A stretch of DNA of 64,000 nucleotides from positions 16,137,911 to 16,201,910 of the forward strand of contig OZ034970.1 in NCBI GenBank assembly GCA_964030785.1. The letters run 5' to 3'. The notes below the pieces were generated by a model, which saw only the letters and a list, made by a program, of their open reading frames with translations, ran no database searches and was not told the origin of the DNA. The translations under genes were made by a program, and so were the position numbers. Every line of letters starts with the position of its first letter. The stretch's first letter is position 1. Shown here in pieces: positions 46,101 to 55,929 of the stretch. The DNA is from Siderastrea siderea. Its lineage: Eukaryota > Cnidaria > Anthozoa > Scleractinia > Rhizangiidae.

Positions 46101-48031
46101 GAAGGCGCTTGCTGACCGTTTAGCTGAGGTAAGTATGCTGATTAGTTAGTGCTGTTTGCCGAGATTTTTTGACCAATTACAAACTAAGGAAACACAATCA
46201 AATACTGTCACCTTAACTTTGACAGAATTTCGTGTGTTTTTGACGTCAAAATTTCGAATCGTTAAAATCCCAGAAAAGTTGAAAGTTTAAAAACATGATC
46301 AATGGTTTGTTATTAAATTGAGATGTTTGAGTTGATGATTGGTGAAGGCAATAATCAAATGTTTCTTCAACAATGAAGAGCGAATAGTCTACTGGTTCAG
46401 CAGGTACCTCATTTTGAATTTGCTTTAATCGTCGCACATCACCGAAAGACTGTCCGCTTTTTCCTAATTAATACTTTGTAGTGTTAATTCGTATTTTTGG
46501 TGATGTAACAGTCCGTCTTCGTGCTGAACGCGTCAGTTAAAATTGCTGTTCTCGCAGAAATCAGTTTGCAGTTTTTGAATTAAATCCTCTTTTTCTGTGT
46601 ATCAGGCTTTTGCCGAGCAGCCTCACGAACGCGTACGTAAAGACTTATGGGGCTACTGCAGCGATGAGATACTGGACGCTAAAGATTTGCACAGAATCAA
46701 ATACCAGGTAATGTTGTTTCATTTAATTGTTTAACTAGCCCCGGAAAACGTGACTAGGTCTGAAAAGTACTTCTGATTGGTTTGCAGTTGAATACAAATA
46801 GAGTCTATGCCATTTAGACTAATAACATCGCGTGCTATGTTTTTTTTTTTAATTTTAAACTTTGCACCTGGAAAAAAAAGATACTGATTGAAGGAGCTCC
46901 AAAGATAAGCAAAACGTGTAAATTTGCAATAGTTATTTACCTGAGTGAGAGAGTGTGGTGAATTTCCTGCAAAAGCTTGAATGGCTGTAGAGAATCCTTG
47001 TAAAAATTCATTTCTTCAATGTAATTCAGTTTAACTCGAAATTACAATCGACATGAGAAGATTTTAAATGACAGTTACACGATGGTCTTATTTTGATCGC
47101 CAATCCGCCAACCCCTCGCGAAATTTGAATGCTGCTTTGTAATCCCCGGACCCTTTTATTTCCCAGGGTATTCGACCAGCCCCAGGCTACCCAAGTCAAC
47201 CCGACCACACAGAGAAGCTCACCATGTGGGAACTAATGAACTGTGAGAAACTCACTGGAATCAAGTTAACGGAATCGCTAGCCATGCACCCGGCTGCTTC
47301 AGTGTCTGCGGTCTTCTTTGCTCATCCTAAAGCTGTCTACTTCTCCGTCGGGAAAATCTGCGAAGACCAGGTATTATAGGAAATTAACGCTTGTGTTAAT
47401 TAAGGTATTTGAAATTAACGCGACTTAAATTAACGTGAACTGAAGGGAAAATTACTCCCCAATAAAGGAAATTAACGCGAAAGAGGGGGTAAAATTTCAA
47501 AATAAGGGAAATTAACGCGATTAACACAAAGAAACACCTTGCGGTCACAACCGGAACAAATTTATTTCTAACTGAATATAAAAATCACGAACAAAACAGG
47601 TCTACAGGTGTGTGAGGCAATTTCTTTTCAGACAATGTACGTTTATTTCTGCCTAAATGTAGGAACGCTATTGTATTGTGGGTGTCAAGAATGTCTGGAC
47701 ACTATCCAGAATCTGGGATTTAAATGATGGAAATTAAGGTCGCGGAAATTAACGCTCCACTTAATTAACAACGCGGAAATTAACGCTCACAAAAATGAAG
47801 ACGACTTAAATTAACGCGAATTATTACAATTCGCGTTAATTTCATGGAGCGTTAATTTTCTATAATAAGGTACACATCATGCAACTCGCTTTCCAGGAAG
47901 AAGTAGCTGCAAAGCTAATTTGTTTGCCTTTTTCTTTCCTTTAGGTTACAGATTATGCTGAGCGGAAGGGGATGTCAGTTGAAGAAATCGAGAAGTGGCT
48001 TTCACCGATCCTATCGTATGACAGAGACTAG
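28078..48031 (+). CDS. MTR: Methionine synthase (5-methyltetrahydrofolate-homocysteine methyltransferase), 3' half, 16 exons
   Basis: Cobalamin-dependent methionine synthase moves the methyl group of 5-methyl-THF to homocysteine through methylcobalamin in the cytosol. Sixteen exons are visible, at 28078-28167, 30484-30582, 30763-30816, 31125-31217, 32453-32553, 34724-34912, 42009-42090, 42411-42509, 43090-43162, 43901-44056, 44481-44676, 45417-45550, 46062-46128, 46606-46707, 47167-47370 and 47945-48031. They encode in order the cap domain, the cobalamin domain with the DxHxxG motif (GDVHDIGKN, the axial histidine) and the C-terminal AdoMet-binding reactivation domain ([15 protein letters not shown]). 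Exon phases agree across nearly every junction. Oddities: the homocysteine- and folate-binding exons are not found upstream. Exon 4 lacks an AG acceptor. Exon 11 is one base short, giving a TAA at 44624-44626. The identity is near certain; whether the locus is functional is doubtful. Confidence 0.93.
29104..29625. repeat. Tandem duplication, about 270-bp unit, two copies
   Basis: The word beginning AATCATGTTT, through CACAACAGTATATAAAT and GTTCAGTTGTGGACAAA to GTCACAATTTTCG, occurs at about 29110-29345 and 29378-29625 in the same orientation. It lies in an MTR intron. No coding function is seen. Confidence 0.7.
30484..30582 (+). CDS. MTR: MTR exon 2 (cap domain)
   Basis: Thirty-three codons in phase 0, flanked by CTTCAG and GTAAGT. 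The peptide contains VEDTEEAR and [12 protein letters not shown], conserved in the cap domain that covers the cobalamin. Confidence 0.9.
30763..30816 (+). CDS. MTR: MTR exon 3 (cap domain)
   Basis: Eighteen codons in phase 0, reading [18 protein letters not shown] between TTTCAG and GTAGGT. This is the highly conserved [13 protein letters not shown] block of methionine synthase. Confidence 0.93.
31125..31217 (+). CDS. MTR: MTR exon 4, with non-canonical acceptor
   Basis: It encodes [15 protein letters not shown] and then FMEIEREER, the conserved end of the cap domain. The bases directly before the expected exon start are GG (31123-31124), not AG. The nearest upstream AG (31083-31084) gives the wrong phase. 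The donor may be GTGAAT at 31218 or, six bases later, the better GTGAGG; both keep phase 0. Confidence 0.8.
31285..31426. mobile_element. Small fold-back MITE in MTR intron
   Basis: Arms TTACCACCATTTTCACTGC and the mirrored GCAGTGAAAGTGGTGGTAA, each about 55 bp, pair across a short centre. It lies about 70 bp after MTR exon 4. Confidence 0.6.
32218..32381 (-). mobile_element. tRNA-derived SINE
   Basis: The minus-strand tRNA-like head (32381 to about 32309) has an A box TGGCGCAGTGGTGAGAGC and a B box GGGTTCGATTC, with CCC in the anticodon position. It is followed by a body ending in TCCGGGTACTCCGGTTTTCC. It lies directly before MTR exon 5. Confidence 0.65.
32453..32553 (+). CDS. MTR: MTR exon 5 (cobalamin-binding motif)
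   Basis: It carries [20 protein letters not shown], including the DxHxxG motif whose histidine is the lower axial ligand of cobalamin in this family. Flanked by TTTCAG and GTAAAG; it ends in phase 2, matching the next exon. Confidence 0.95.
34724..34912 (+). CDS. MTR: MTR exon 6 (Rossmann cobalamin domain)
   Basis: It encodes [14 protein letters not shown], then [13 protein letters not shown] and [10 protein letters not shown], core strands and loops of the B12-binding fold. Flanked by TTTGTAG and GTAGAG. The following intron (34913-42008, 7.1 kb) is almost filled with transposons. Confidence 0.95.
34947..34966 (+). repeat. Poly-C run of 20
   Basis: Twenty consecutive C residues start about 35 bases after MTR exon 6. 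Length calls in such runs are error-prone. Confidence 0.85.
35486..39103. mobile_element. 3.6-kb MULE-like element with GACTCG minisatellite ends
   Basis: Inverted arrays of GAGTCCGAGTC units occur at about 35508-35560, with mirrored units at about 39022-39095. Outermost ends are TTAATCG and CGATGA. Flanks ACCCACCAG (35477-35485) and ACTCACCAG (39104-39112) match at 8 of 9 bases. The architecture parallels the element at 7942-9328 with a different repeat unit. It carries a nested MITE at 36832-37437 and an exon-like segment at 36313-36386, but no recognised transposase. Confidence 0.6.
36832..37437. mobile_element. TA-flanked MITE nested in the MULE-like element
   Basis: 606 bp between TA copies (36830-36831 and 37438-37439), with about 100-bp inverted arms starting GTCAAAATACTCAG. 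Tc1/mariner-type target preference. Confidence 0.78.
39695..41773 (-). mobile_element. L1/Tx1-like LINE ORF2, 5'-truncated and internally deleted
   Basis: A 692-codon frame with non-LTR reverse transcriptase motifs: [22 protein letters not shown], motif [10 protein letters not shown], motif [12 protein letters not shown] and motif C YADDTT. After LNFSRS the sequence jumps straight to the C-terminal region (PIWYNSLV), so roughly 250 residues of the thumb/linker are missing in frame. The C-terminus keeps the CxxC...HxxxxC zinc knuckle ([18 protein letters not shown]). The endonuclease domain is absent. A short A-tract on the minus strand lies near 39528-39540, and TTACAC-rich repeats at 39200-39330. 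It sits in the MTR intron after exon 6. Confidence 0.9.
42009..42090 (+). CDS. MTR: MTR exon 7
   Basis: It encodes [11 protein letters not shown] and then [11 protein letters not shown], the end of the cobalamin domain. Acceptor TTTCAG, donor GTAAGT; it begins in phase 2 continuity with exon 6 and ends in phase 0. Confidence 0.95.
42247..42283 (+). repeat. ACT/AGT trinucleotide palindrome
   Basis: A run of ACT units meets a run of AGT units, forming a self-complementary microsatellite in an MTR intron. Confidence 0.7.
42411..42509 (+). CDS. MTR: MTR exon 8 (linker)
   Basis: Thirty-three codons rich in Glu and Asp ([19 protein letters not shown]), corresponding to the linker helix between the cobalamin and activation domains. 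Acceptor TTCGCAG, donor GTAATT. Confidence 0.9.
43090..43162 (+). CDS. MTR: MTR exon 9 (linker)
   Basis: It encodes [19 protein letters not shown], matching the linker region of methionine synthase. It ends in phase 1 (CCA G|GT), which is completed by TT at the start of the next exon. Confidence 0.88.
43901..44056 (+). CDS. MTR: MTR exon 10 (start of activation domain)
   Basis: It encodes the conserved [20 protein letters not shown] block of the AdoMet activation domain. Acceptor TTTTTCAG, donor GTAAGT, ending in phase 1. Confidence 0.95.
44481..44676 (+). CDS. MTR: MTR exon 11, one base short (frameshift)
   Basis: The exon starts in frame ([13 protein letters not shown], then [18 protein letters not shown]) and ends with the conserved AVFYGLRQQ in a different frame before CAG|GTATGT. 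The length is 196 bases where phase requires 197, so one base is missing. The consequence is TAA at 44624-44626. The missing base lies near GACGATTAAATG. Confidence 0.88.
45417..45550 (+). CDS. MTR: MTR exon 12
   Basis: It encodes [20 protein letters not shown] and MGAEEMAKR of the activation domain. Acceptor TTTCAG, donor GTATGT, phase 2. Its duplicate is at 7174-7307. Confidence 0.95.
46062..46128 (+). CDS. MTR: MTR exon 13
   Basis: It encodes [20 protein letters not shown] then AE, with an intact GAG as last codon before GTAAGT. The duplicate at 7817-7883 has TAG there. Confidence 0.95.
46606..46707 (+). CDS. MTR: MTR exon 14
   Basis: Thirty-four codons in phase 0, containing [20 protein letters not shown]. 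Acceptor TATCAG, donor GTAATG. The duplicate is at 9751-9852. Confidence 0.95.
47167..47370 (+). CDS. MTR: MTR exon 15 (AdoMet-binding motif)
   Basis: Sixty-eight codons including [17 protein letters not shown], the conserved AdoMet-contacting RPxxGYP loop of the activation domain. Acceptor TTTCCCAG. The donor GTA is followed directly by a MITE starting at 47374. Confidence 0.96.
47374..47865. mobile_element. TA-flanked MITE with GAAATTAACGCG motifs
   Basis: 492 bp absent from the duplicate at 10876. It is bounded by TA (47372-47373 and 47866-47867), with terminal inverted repeats TTATAGGAAATTAACGC and, on the other end, TTATAGAAAATTAACGC. Inside, GAAATTAACGCG-like motifs recur many times in both orientations. 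It begins three bases after the MTR exon 15 donor. Confidence 0.8.
47945..48031 (+). CDS. MTR: MTR terminal exon
   Basis: It encodes [19 protein letters not shown] then PILSYDRD and stop TAG, the usual C-terminus of the enzyme. The 3' UTR follows; an AATAAA lies at 48856-48861. Confidence 0.95.
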   Translation, partial: VTDYAERKGMSVEEIEKWLSPILSYDRD

Positions 48032-48470
48032 ACATCTAGACGAGATGAAATATTTTATATTTATATTTTATGCTGTACTCCTTCGCAAAATCTCTTTTGG
48101 TTCCTAAATATACGTGCTATTCCCTGTCGATCATCTGATGCTACTTTTGGTCTGCAAGTGCTTGTTCTTCATGTGCACGTGCCCTTGTGGATTGTGCCAG
48201 GCGCATTCTCCCCGTGGTCTCAGGAGCAAGTATTTATATGATACTGGGGGACTACAAGTCAAGATGGTCGGAAACATGGATGTTCGTACGAGAAACAAAT
48301 GGCTCTTGGTTTGCGCCATTAAAAAAAAAAGCATTGACGTGAGGAAAGCCATTTTTAACAGAATTCATAACTTAACCAGGAAGGAAAAATATAAATTTCA
48401 AAAGTGAATTTCTCTTGGATGGAATCACGAAACTTGCCACCACAGATGGTCTGATCTTCAGGTAGATAAA

Positions 48471-48517
48471 GCAAACAAACAAACAAAGAAACAAACAAAC
48501 AAACAAACAAACAAAAA
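48471..48517 (+). repeat. (CAAA)n microsatellite in MTR 3' region
   Basis: About eleven CAAA-like units. The duplicated copy at 11504-11523 has far fewer, showing length change since duplication. Confidence 0.75.
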
Positions 48518-48855
48518 CGAACAAATGCTGTTTTTATTTATGAACGACAAAATCCCTTTTATTAAATTTATGCCAGATATTGTAGCAGTGCAAAAATTTC
48601 GGTAAGGTAGAGTTTTCCTGAAGTGTGTATGAAATGTTTTAACTATTAAGACAGACTGACAGTGACTTAGTCTATACATGGAAGTGAGTGAACAACTAGG
48701 TGTGTGTGTGTTATGGAGGGTCTGGTGAATTTTTTTGTTACAGGGGGTTTGGTGAATATAGTCAGTTATAATGGTGTTGTTAAACAACCAGGCATCATTC
48801 TTCAGGCACTCATATCATATTGTAAGTTACCTACTGTTAATAATACAGCCCTAGT

Positions 48856-48861
48856 TAATAA
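48856..48861 (+). terminator. Candidate poly(A) signal of MTR
   Basis: AATAAA about 830 bases after the MTR stop codon. The same motif is kept in the duplicated copy near 11858. It may or may not be the signal used. Confidence 0.35.
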
Positions 48862-49269
48862 ATGAGAAAATTGAATTGATTCATCTTTGAGTCTGTCTAA
48901 GGAAAACTGAATGTGCAAAGCGTATAGGCCGGTTCACGCGTGCGGCGTAAACACCACTGCACAAGCAAACACACGTGTAAACTACCATAACCCAAACGGA
49001 AGCGCCGACACAAGAAATGGAAAAATTTACATTTGCTTGTGCTTCTGTTTGCCCTTGCGTTCGCATTTCACACTTGAAAACGGGGCAACGCCTACGCAAA
49101 CGCAAAGAGAAAAATACTAGTTCCATGCCTCCACTGTTGAAGTTGAAATTAAGATGGCGTCCTCGCAACGCTACGAAAAGGCAGGCTCGGCTTACCGCAG
49201 AGAAAGAAAGGAATAGGTTTTCCTTGACGGTGATCTGAATATCAGATTACTTACCGAAAGTAATGCTCT

Positions 49270-51530
49270 CTATCGCCAAGCTGCAGTTCTTTTACTCGAT
49301 TATGTTTATGTCCCTGAAATTGTTTTAGTCGAAAGATTTCTAGAAGCCATACCACCCGTGGCTCGTTTACCGGCATGTTTAAAAAGAGATGACTCAGCTC
49401 TGCTATTTACTATTTAGCTATTTGACGTTCGTTCTAAAATAAATGTAGCCGTCTCTCCTCGTTGAAAACGAAACAAATATAACTCGAAAGAAAATATTTC
49501 TCGAAGGCCATATTTCATAACGCTTAAATGTGCATGCCTTGAGGTCAATAGACATTTGTTCCAGAAGAAAATATATATCTTATGAGATGTTTCGGTGTGA
49601 AGTATCGCCGTATATTTTTACGAGTTGTGCTGTATTTTGACGAGCCCGCAGGGCGATTCAAAGTGTAATAGGATGAGGGCGTGCACGGTACTCGTTTCGT
49701 GCGCTTTTTGTACAAAAACTAACACAGTTGGACAATAAACGGCGATACTTCACACCGAAGCATCTAACAGACTTCTTAACCAACTTAACCTTTTTAACAC
49801 TTTCGCTGCGAAAGTCGAGTTTTGTCGACAACTTTTGAGTGTTTACATGATTTGGAGCAAAAATGTGTTCGCCCCGGGATGATTTCATCCCGGTCTTCAG
49901 CACAGGGATGAAATCATCCCTGGGCGAACCCATTTTTGCTCCAAATAATGTAAACACTCAAAGGTAAATGACCAGACACTGAGATGAAAGTCGTCCCGGG
50001 ATGAGATACAAGTCATCCCGGGATGAAATAACTCATATAAACCGCGCCTTAGAGGAGTAGACATTGAACCACTTGTGACGTTATCATTTTTGACGTCATC
50101 AGATTGTTTTGATAAGCAGCTAACACGGCAAGGACAGATCCATCCACGCGTGTGTCCATTTTCAACATCAACCAAATTCTGGCAGAGCTATTCCAGAAAA
50201 ACGTATCCAATGTTGGGTGCAAAAGTGATGGTAAAATAGGCCAAGTCACCTATAGTTGATCAATTTTCCGCTTCCAGGTTTATTGGTGGGCTGAGGCCAA
50301 AACTTTTCCGGTGGATAGGAAGGAGATAAAAGGTAGAAGATAAAGAGAAAAAGGGAAAGAAAAGAAGCAAGAAAAAAAGTGGGAATGAATGAACAAAAAC
50401 AAATTTGGGCTTATGCGCATGCGTGAAAACAAAAGATTGTACAATTTACAACAAAAACTGGTTCAAAATCTAGCTTAATTCTAAAGAAATGTTTATGTAG
50501 CAAAGTTAAATGGCATTTGGCAATCTAGCACTCAAAAAACCGCTTTAACGGTAAAAAAAGGTTTTTTTTTTAAAGTAAGCAGTGAAAGGGTTAAACCTTT
50601 TTCAGTAACTTGAAAGTACAGGTGTAAAAGGATGAGTGCGCGCACGGTATTGTACAACAAGAAGACGCCTGAAGGCGTTTACGCGGGATGTGCTGGTGTA
50701 TGTAAGGACTATTTTGAACGGAGTTGGACAGTTGTCGAGTACATGGGTTGGTACGATATGTGAAAGAGAAACGGAGATGTTCAGTATTAGAGTGTAAAAG
50801 GATATAAACAAGAAGAAGACTAGTCCAGTTCTGGCCCCTCTCCACGCCACACCGGCATTGCATGACAGAGAGAGAGGGGGGCCACTGGACTAGAAGAAGA
50901 CATGGTTAGAATGAAGTGAGCGTGAAGAAATTCAATTATCTTCGAGTGGCGACAAAAAAAGATTTTGAAAGTAATGTTAACATCATGTTTATAAGAAAAG
51001 GTTTTTAACGATTACCGTAATTTCCGGCCGTTTACCCGCACGGCAGATTACCAGCACCGGTCGATTTTAGCCAAAAGGGGAAAAAAGAATCAGCAGATTA
51101 CCTGCACTGGTGGATAACCCAAAAACAAAATAAAATCGTGCTAAAAAGGTCGAGAACTCAAATGTGAAACTTTGACGTGGGCGTTTCAAACCAGGCATTT
51201 TTTAAAATTTAACTCGTAACTCAGTAGTCACTGATCATGACTCGTGGATACACTTATCGTATTAAAATGATCGATGCTTGAAACTCTTATTGAGTCAGTT
51301 ACCTTTTTATAATGTTTAGGATCAAAGAAAACTTTATCCATTGTTTTTAGCGTGCAATTAGTAAATTTCACACCTATTGTTTTCGATGTTCATTGAGAAG
51401 TTAATAAATGACTTTCTCAAAAAAAACAATATCTCAGGATCTACTAGGTCTAAGAAATCGCTTGAAACGGGAAAATACTTCCTAAATCAAGGCAGTGTTT
51501 GCTGTGAATATTTCACTGATGCGTCGAGTA
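49270..51530. other. Gene-free stretch after the duplication
   Basis: Apart from the palindromic MITE at 49832-49963 and a 50817-50893 hairpin (CCAGT...GGCCCC arms), nothing was recognised. ORFs at 49658-50175 and 50591-50863 are probably by chance. Confidence 0.45.
49832..49963. mobile_element. Palindromic MITE with GGGATGAAATCATCCC core
   Basis: Arms TTTGAGTGTTTACATGATTT and the mirrored TAATGTAAACACTCAAAG enclose two GATGATTTCATC-type palindromes. Two further half-sites (GTCGTCCCGGGATGAGA and CATCCCGGGATGAAA) follow to 50025. Confidence 0.65.
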
Positions 51531-51538
51531 TTCTTGTA

Positions 51539-54500
51539 CAGTCGAAGCTCTCCTTGCAACCACTCTCGTAAGCGACCAGCACTAGTTACGACCACAATTG
51601 TGAAACCCCAGGTGGTGTGCGCACTATGACCGCAATGCATTATTTTGATAAATTTCCAACATGGCGGAAGTTTGTTGTGATGCGAGCGGTTTTTCGGGTG
51701 AGTTTGATCATCGTTTGCACAACTTTCGCTGGCCTTTTCTCTGCTGCAATATTAGATTTGGAAAGTTTGGGAATAGTAAAGTAAGGTTTTGGCGTCGAAG
51801 TTCTTACATTTAGAGCTTATCATGGTAAAATTTGACATTTCTCGAACAAGGTAAAATGGCCGATTTTTCTCTTCGTCTAGCAGGTCAGAAGTTTTTGTTG
51901 AACACGGCTTTCAGCTAGTGGTGCTTGGCGTAAAATTATAATAAATCAAAAGCTTAGAAATTTTCCAATATGGGAAACATAATGAACCAGTATGCACCAG
52001 TCGATCTACGCTGTTTCGACTAAACGAAAATGTCCCTTTTTTGAGTGTTAACCGTCTGTACTTTTGACGTTTCCTGCGTCGAGTTAAGCACTTTCATTCC
52101 ACGAACTTCCACTGTTTTCGGAGTTATATAGTTTCCTTTAAAATGATTTAATTATGTGTTCTTTGGGACTAGAAGAATCCAATTTAGAAGAATAAGTTCC
52201 CGTAGATGATCAAGATGGACGTCAAAAGAGCACTGTTTTACTGAAGAAGCCAGCGAATTATTTGTTTGTACTGATTCTCATGTCACGGTTGAATTATAGT
52301 TCCTTTAGAACACCCAAAATAACTTTTCAGTCTTTTCCAGTTTATTTAGGGGACTGGGAAGATAACAAACTGCTATTTCTGCTGCATGAATTGCTTCTAC
52401 CTGAGTGGGTCTATATAGCCTGTTCCAGGCTCTAGCATGATAAATGGGTTTATTGATGTCCATAATTGGCATCATTAGAGCTTCATACTATCATTTTGAT
52501 TACCCATGCAGTGAAGGTCACTTTGAAATGTTTTATTGCATCTGTTGTAACTAAAAAGTGATTCCACAACAACTCATTAGTGGAGACTTCATGCACAGCA
52601 AATCGCCTGTTGTGGAAAGGTGAGAAGTTCAATAAATGGTTCGAAACTTAATGAGGTTCAAATGGGTTTTATTCATTATTTTGCAAGTGGTTAGCCTGCA
52701 TCACTGAAGAGCAAAACCCTGGTGTTTAGTTTGTCTCTGACACAAGCTTCAAGCTGTTTGACCAAAAGTATTTCATTTCATTTGTCGAGCTTGGTAAAAA
52801 TAAGACCTGCCTCCTACTCATTTGACGTCAACTTTTCAAGTCTGTATTCCAGCCTAGTGTCCCATCAGGCGGGAGCTTATACCAGTTTCAATAGCTTGAA
52901 GAGACTAGGAGTATTCTCTCCCCCCCTCTCCCTGGATGGGATGTTAGTCTATCGCAGGGTTACCCCACAGCAGTAAACTTGCCAGTACCCATTTACACAC
53001 CTGGGTGGAGAGAGGCACTATGAGAGTAAAGTGTCTTGTCTAAGAACACAACACAACTACCCCAATTACCCTGGCCATGGTTTGAACCCGGACTGCTCAA
53101 TTCAGAGTCCAGCGCACTAACCATTGGTCAACCATGCCGCCCTCAAATTATCAAGACACTATGGAAATATTATTATTGTTATGAAATGACATACATGTAG
53201 TGTTTCTTTCACAATGTTTTATTTATACAAATTCAGCAACCTTAAGGAAAGATATTTAAATGTATCTGAATAGGTTGTCACTTAATGTGTTGCTTTATCT
53301 AGTTGGTTTATTCTTGATTACGAAGCTTCCCTTGGAGAAAAAAATTCTATCTCCAAAGTTATCCTCCAGACCTGTGCATTTTATATTCAGCTGCTGTTGC
53401 AGTGTAATATCCCTGAATAAAGAACAAAAAATAACTTGATTATAAACCAGTTCTGTAATAAGTGAAGTAGCAGTAATAAAGCGAAGTAAACTATCACCGT
53501 CTGTATACACACAACAGTAGCAGGAGGAGGGCTTCCAGTGCGATTTTCACAAAAGTTAAAGTACGAGCTGTTTTGCAAATAACTGTGGTTGGTTCAAAAT
53601 TACACCGGCTAGGTCAGACATAAACATTGGTTGACAGCATGGTAGATAAACACCTTCAACAATTTTAAGCATCCAGCAATTATTTAAAATTATGAAAAAA
53701 GACTGCACTTGGCCTACACCATTGCAGCTTAGCAGCCCTGGAAGCTAGTCCATCACTGATTACCCCTTGCATGACATTAGGTTGCCCTAGTATAGCTGAG
53801 AGAGTCACTTGTGAGATTATAAGTGTCTTGCTCGATAACACAAAACACCCCCAGTCATCCTTCGAACCAGATCCAGAGGAGCTTATTTCCCTAATGGCAG
53901 CTGGTAATCAAGCCTACATTGCAAGGTATGTAGCCAGATTAAAAGTGCTAATAAATAAAACTCAGCTGATAGATTTGCTGTTTAGACTACCACTGATTTA
54001 CTTCAGCCCAGTAGACAAATATTTTTAATTTGCCTTAGTGATATGTTTTTGGATCAAAATCAAACCCGAACAATGATATCAAACTAATTTACAAGAACAC
54101 AGCATTTTTTTATAAATCTAACTAAATAACTGTAAACTGAAATCGTAGTTTGTTGCAGGAAGTATCTTTGCTGAACATTTGAAGTGTCGTAAAACCAGAA
54201 CTTTCTTCGATGTTGCTAGATACTGTCATTATGAGAGAAAAAAAAAAAAACCTTTTGAAAGCTATAATTCCTCGAGTACTTTGCGAAATCAAGAATTAGA
54301 AATTAGAAACAAAAGCCAAGCAATTACGAAGATTGCTAGCTTTAATGCTTAGTCTAAGTAATACAAAATAAATCAGGACACGTACCATAACATCAACATG
54401 TGAAAAATATGTTTCCCTTGTTTCAATTCAAGATACGATATACTTATTCGTAGTGGTTAATGAAGCTAAAGGGCAGCCCTCTTGCGAAGATTACATCATT

Positions 54501-55271
54501 AAATTTAAGCTTACATCCTACACGGTGTTTAAATAAACGTTTCTTATCTAAATATTTATGTTTACAATCATGATTCTTACCTCGGGCTTAGATGCATGCA
54601 AGTCCCGTCGAGGCGTCGCGACACAGAAAACCGATATTTTAAACTCCACGCACTGAAGCCTGAGGAAATCTTGGATTCCTAAGATCGACAACATGTCAAA
54701 ACTGGGATATCCATCGAAAAAATCACAAAAGCTGCGATGTTTTGAACGGAAAGAAGTAATTTTAGCGTTCACAAGAGATCCTCACACGATGGCCGCCATG
54801 GGCAAATGATACGAAACCGGAACCAATACCAGCGTGCATTGCGGTCGTAGAAAGCTCTCGTAAGCGACCATTCCCGTAAGCGACCGCGACCACTTTTGTG
54901 AATTACCAACTGGTCTTTTCCTTTGTTTTTAAGTTCTCGTAAACGACCACTCAGTCAACACTTACATAAAAGCATTCACTTCTTGATCAAATTTAGAGTA
55001 ATACAAAACATAAGCGCTAATAGTTCGTTGATTTGTACATACACGAACCTCTTTTGTGATAGGCAATAAAAAACAATTTAATAATGTTAATACAATACTA
55101 TCGGTAACCAACACCACATTCCAAGCTTTCTGCTAAAAGCTCTCGTAAGCGACCACCCTATATTGTTTTATTACGTGGTCGCTTACGAGAGCCCATTCTC
55201 GTAAGCGACCAGCTCTAGTTGCGACCACTTTTCTGAATTCCCGAGGTGGTCGCTTACGAGAGCTTCGACTG
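51539..55271. mobile_element. 3.7-kb TA-flanked element with CTCGTAAGCGACC repeats
   Basis: Ends CAGTCGAAGCTCTC and GAGAGCTTCGACTG lie between TA at 51537-51538 and 55272-55273. Sub-terminal CTCGTAAGCGACCA units occur in both orientations, more at the right end (54850-55265). The interior carries a SINE (52900-53145) and no recognised transposase. A direct repeat of TCTAAGAAATCGCTTGAAAC lies just outside the left end (51450) and the right end (55405). Confidence 0.68.
52900..53145 (-). mobile_element. tRNA-derived SINE
   Basis: The minus-strand tRNA-like head (53143 to about 53074) has TGGTTAGTGCGC (A-box type) and GGGTTCAAACC (B box), with CTG at the anticodon position. It is followed by a body containing TAATTGGGGTAGTTGTG and CTGCGATAGACTAACATC. 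Confidence 0.6.
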
Positions 55272-55785
55272 TATTATTTTTATCGCTGTCAATGTTTTGT
55301 TTACACTCCTGCCGACAATTGTTTTCCATCACGTTCCACTAATTATGCGGCGCCATGAATTGAACAGGTCCTTGAGTTATTTATTTATCTCAAGTTCTAC
55401 TGGGTCTAAGAAATCGCTTGAAACGGGAAAGTACTCTATAACTTAAAGGTCAAATAAACCCAAATTTTGATAATTCCGCTTTAGCTGTTTAGACGCGTCT
55501 TGACACAAAAAGAAATCATTATAAAGCCAAACTGGACCGAAATTTTCCTTCCTGAGACCTTAAAAGGAGTAATAAAGCCAAAAGTACGAAGATATCCGAA
55601 GGTTTCACGAAATCGTTTCTGAAATGACCGCGCGGTTAAATGGAAGGAATGGAAACGACCGCTGATTCTGTGACGTCACTGTTGATGAGCAAAGAAAGCT
55701 CAAGATCGAAAGGCGAGCATTGAAGAGTATTGTTGTAATTTTTTGGAGAATTCTGTTTTCACCCGTTTTCTTTGTGTTGAAAATG

Positions 55786-55929
55786 GCCGAGGAGCTCAAA
55801 CCTGTGGCATTAAACGTAGAGCCATACCAGTTTGAGCTAATTGCCACAGAATCGGACTGCAAAATCTCAGGTGATATTCTACCGACAGCAACGGCTTCGA
55901 AAGTAAACGACGGAATTGGTAAAGTTTAA
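55786..55929 (+). CDS. Short ORF, possible first exon of a repeat-associated protein
   Basis: ATG at 55786 starts a 47-codon frame with an NVEPYQFEL segment, ending in TAA at 55927. The PYQFE pattern resembles the N-terminus of P2X7-C-like proteins that are highly repeated in corals, but the match is short. A GGT...GGTAAAG donor near 55917 could make it an exon. Weak. Confidence 0.25.
   Translation, partial: AEELKPVALNVEPYQFELIATESDCKISGDILPTATASKVNDGIGKV

Larger units (their letters stand above)
44723..49261 (+). repeat. Segmental duplication, downstream (parent) copy
   Basis: Same-strand paralogue of 6512-12254. It is contiguous with the rest of MTR, so it is probably the source. The copies are about 38 kb apart and remain similar in intron sequence, which suggests a fairly recent event. 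Confidence 0.88.
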
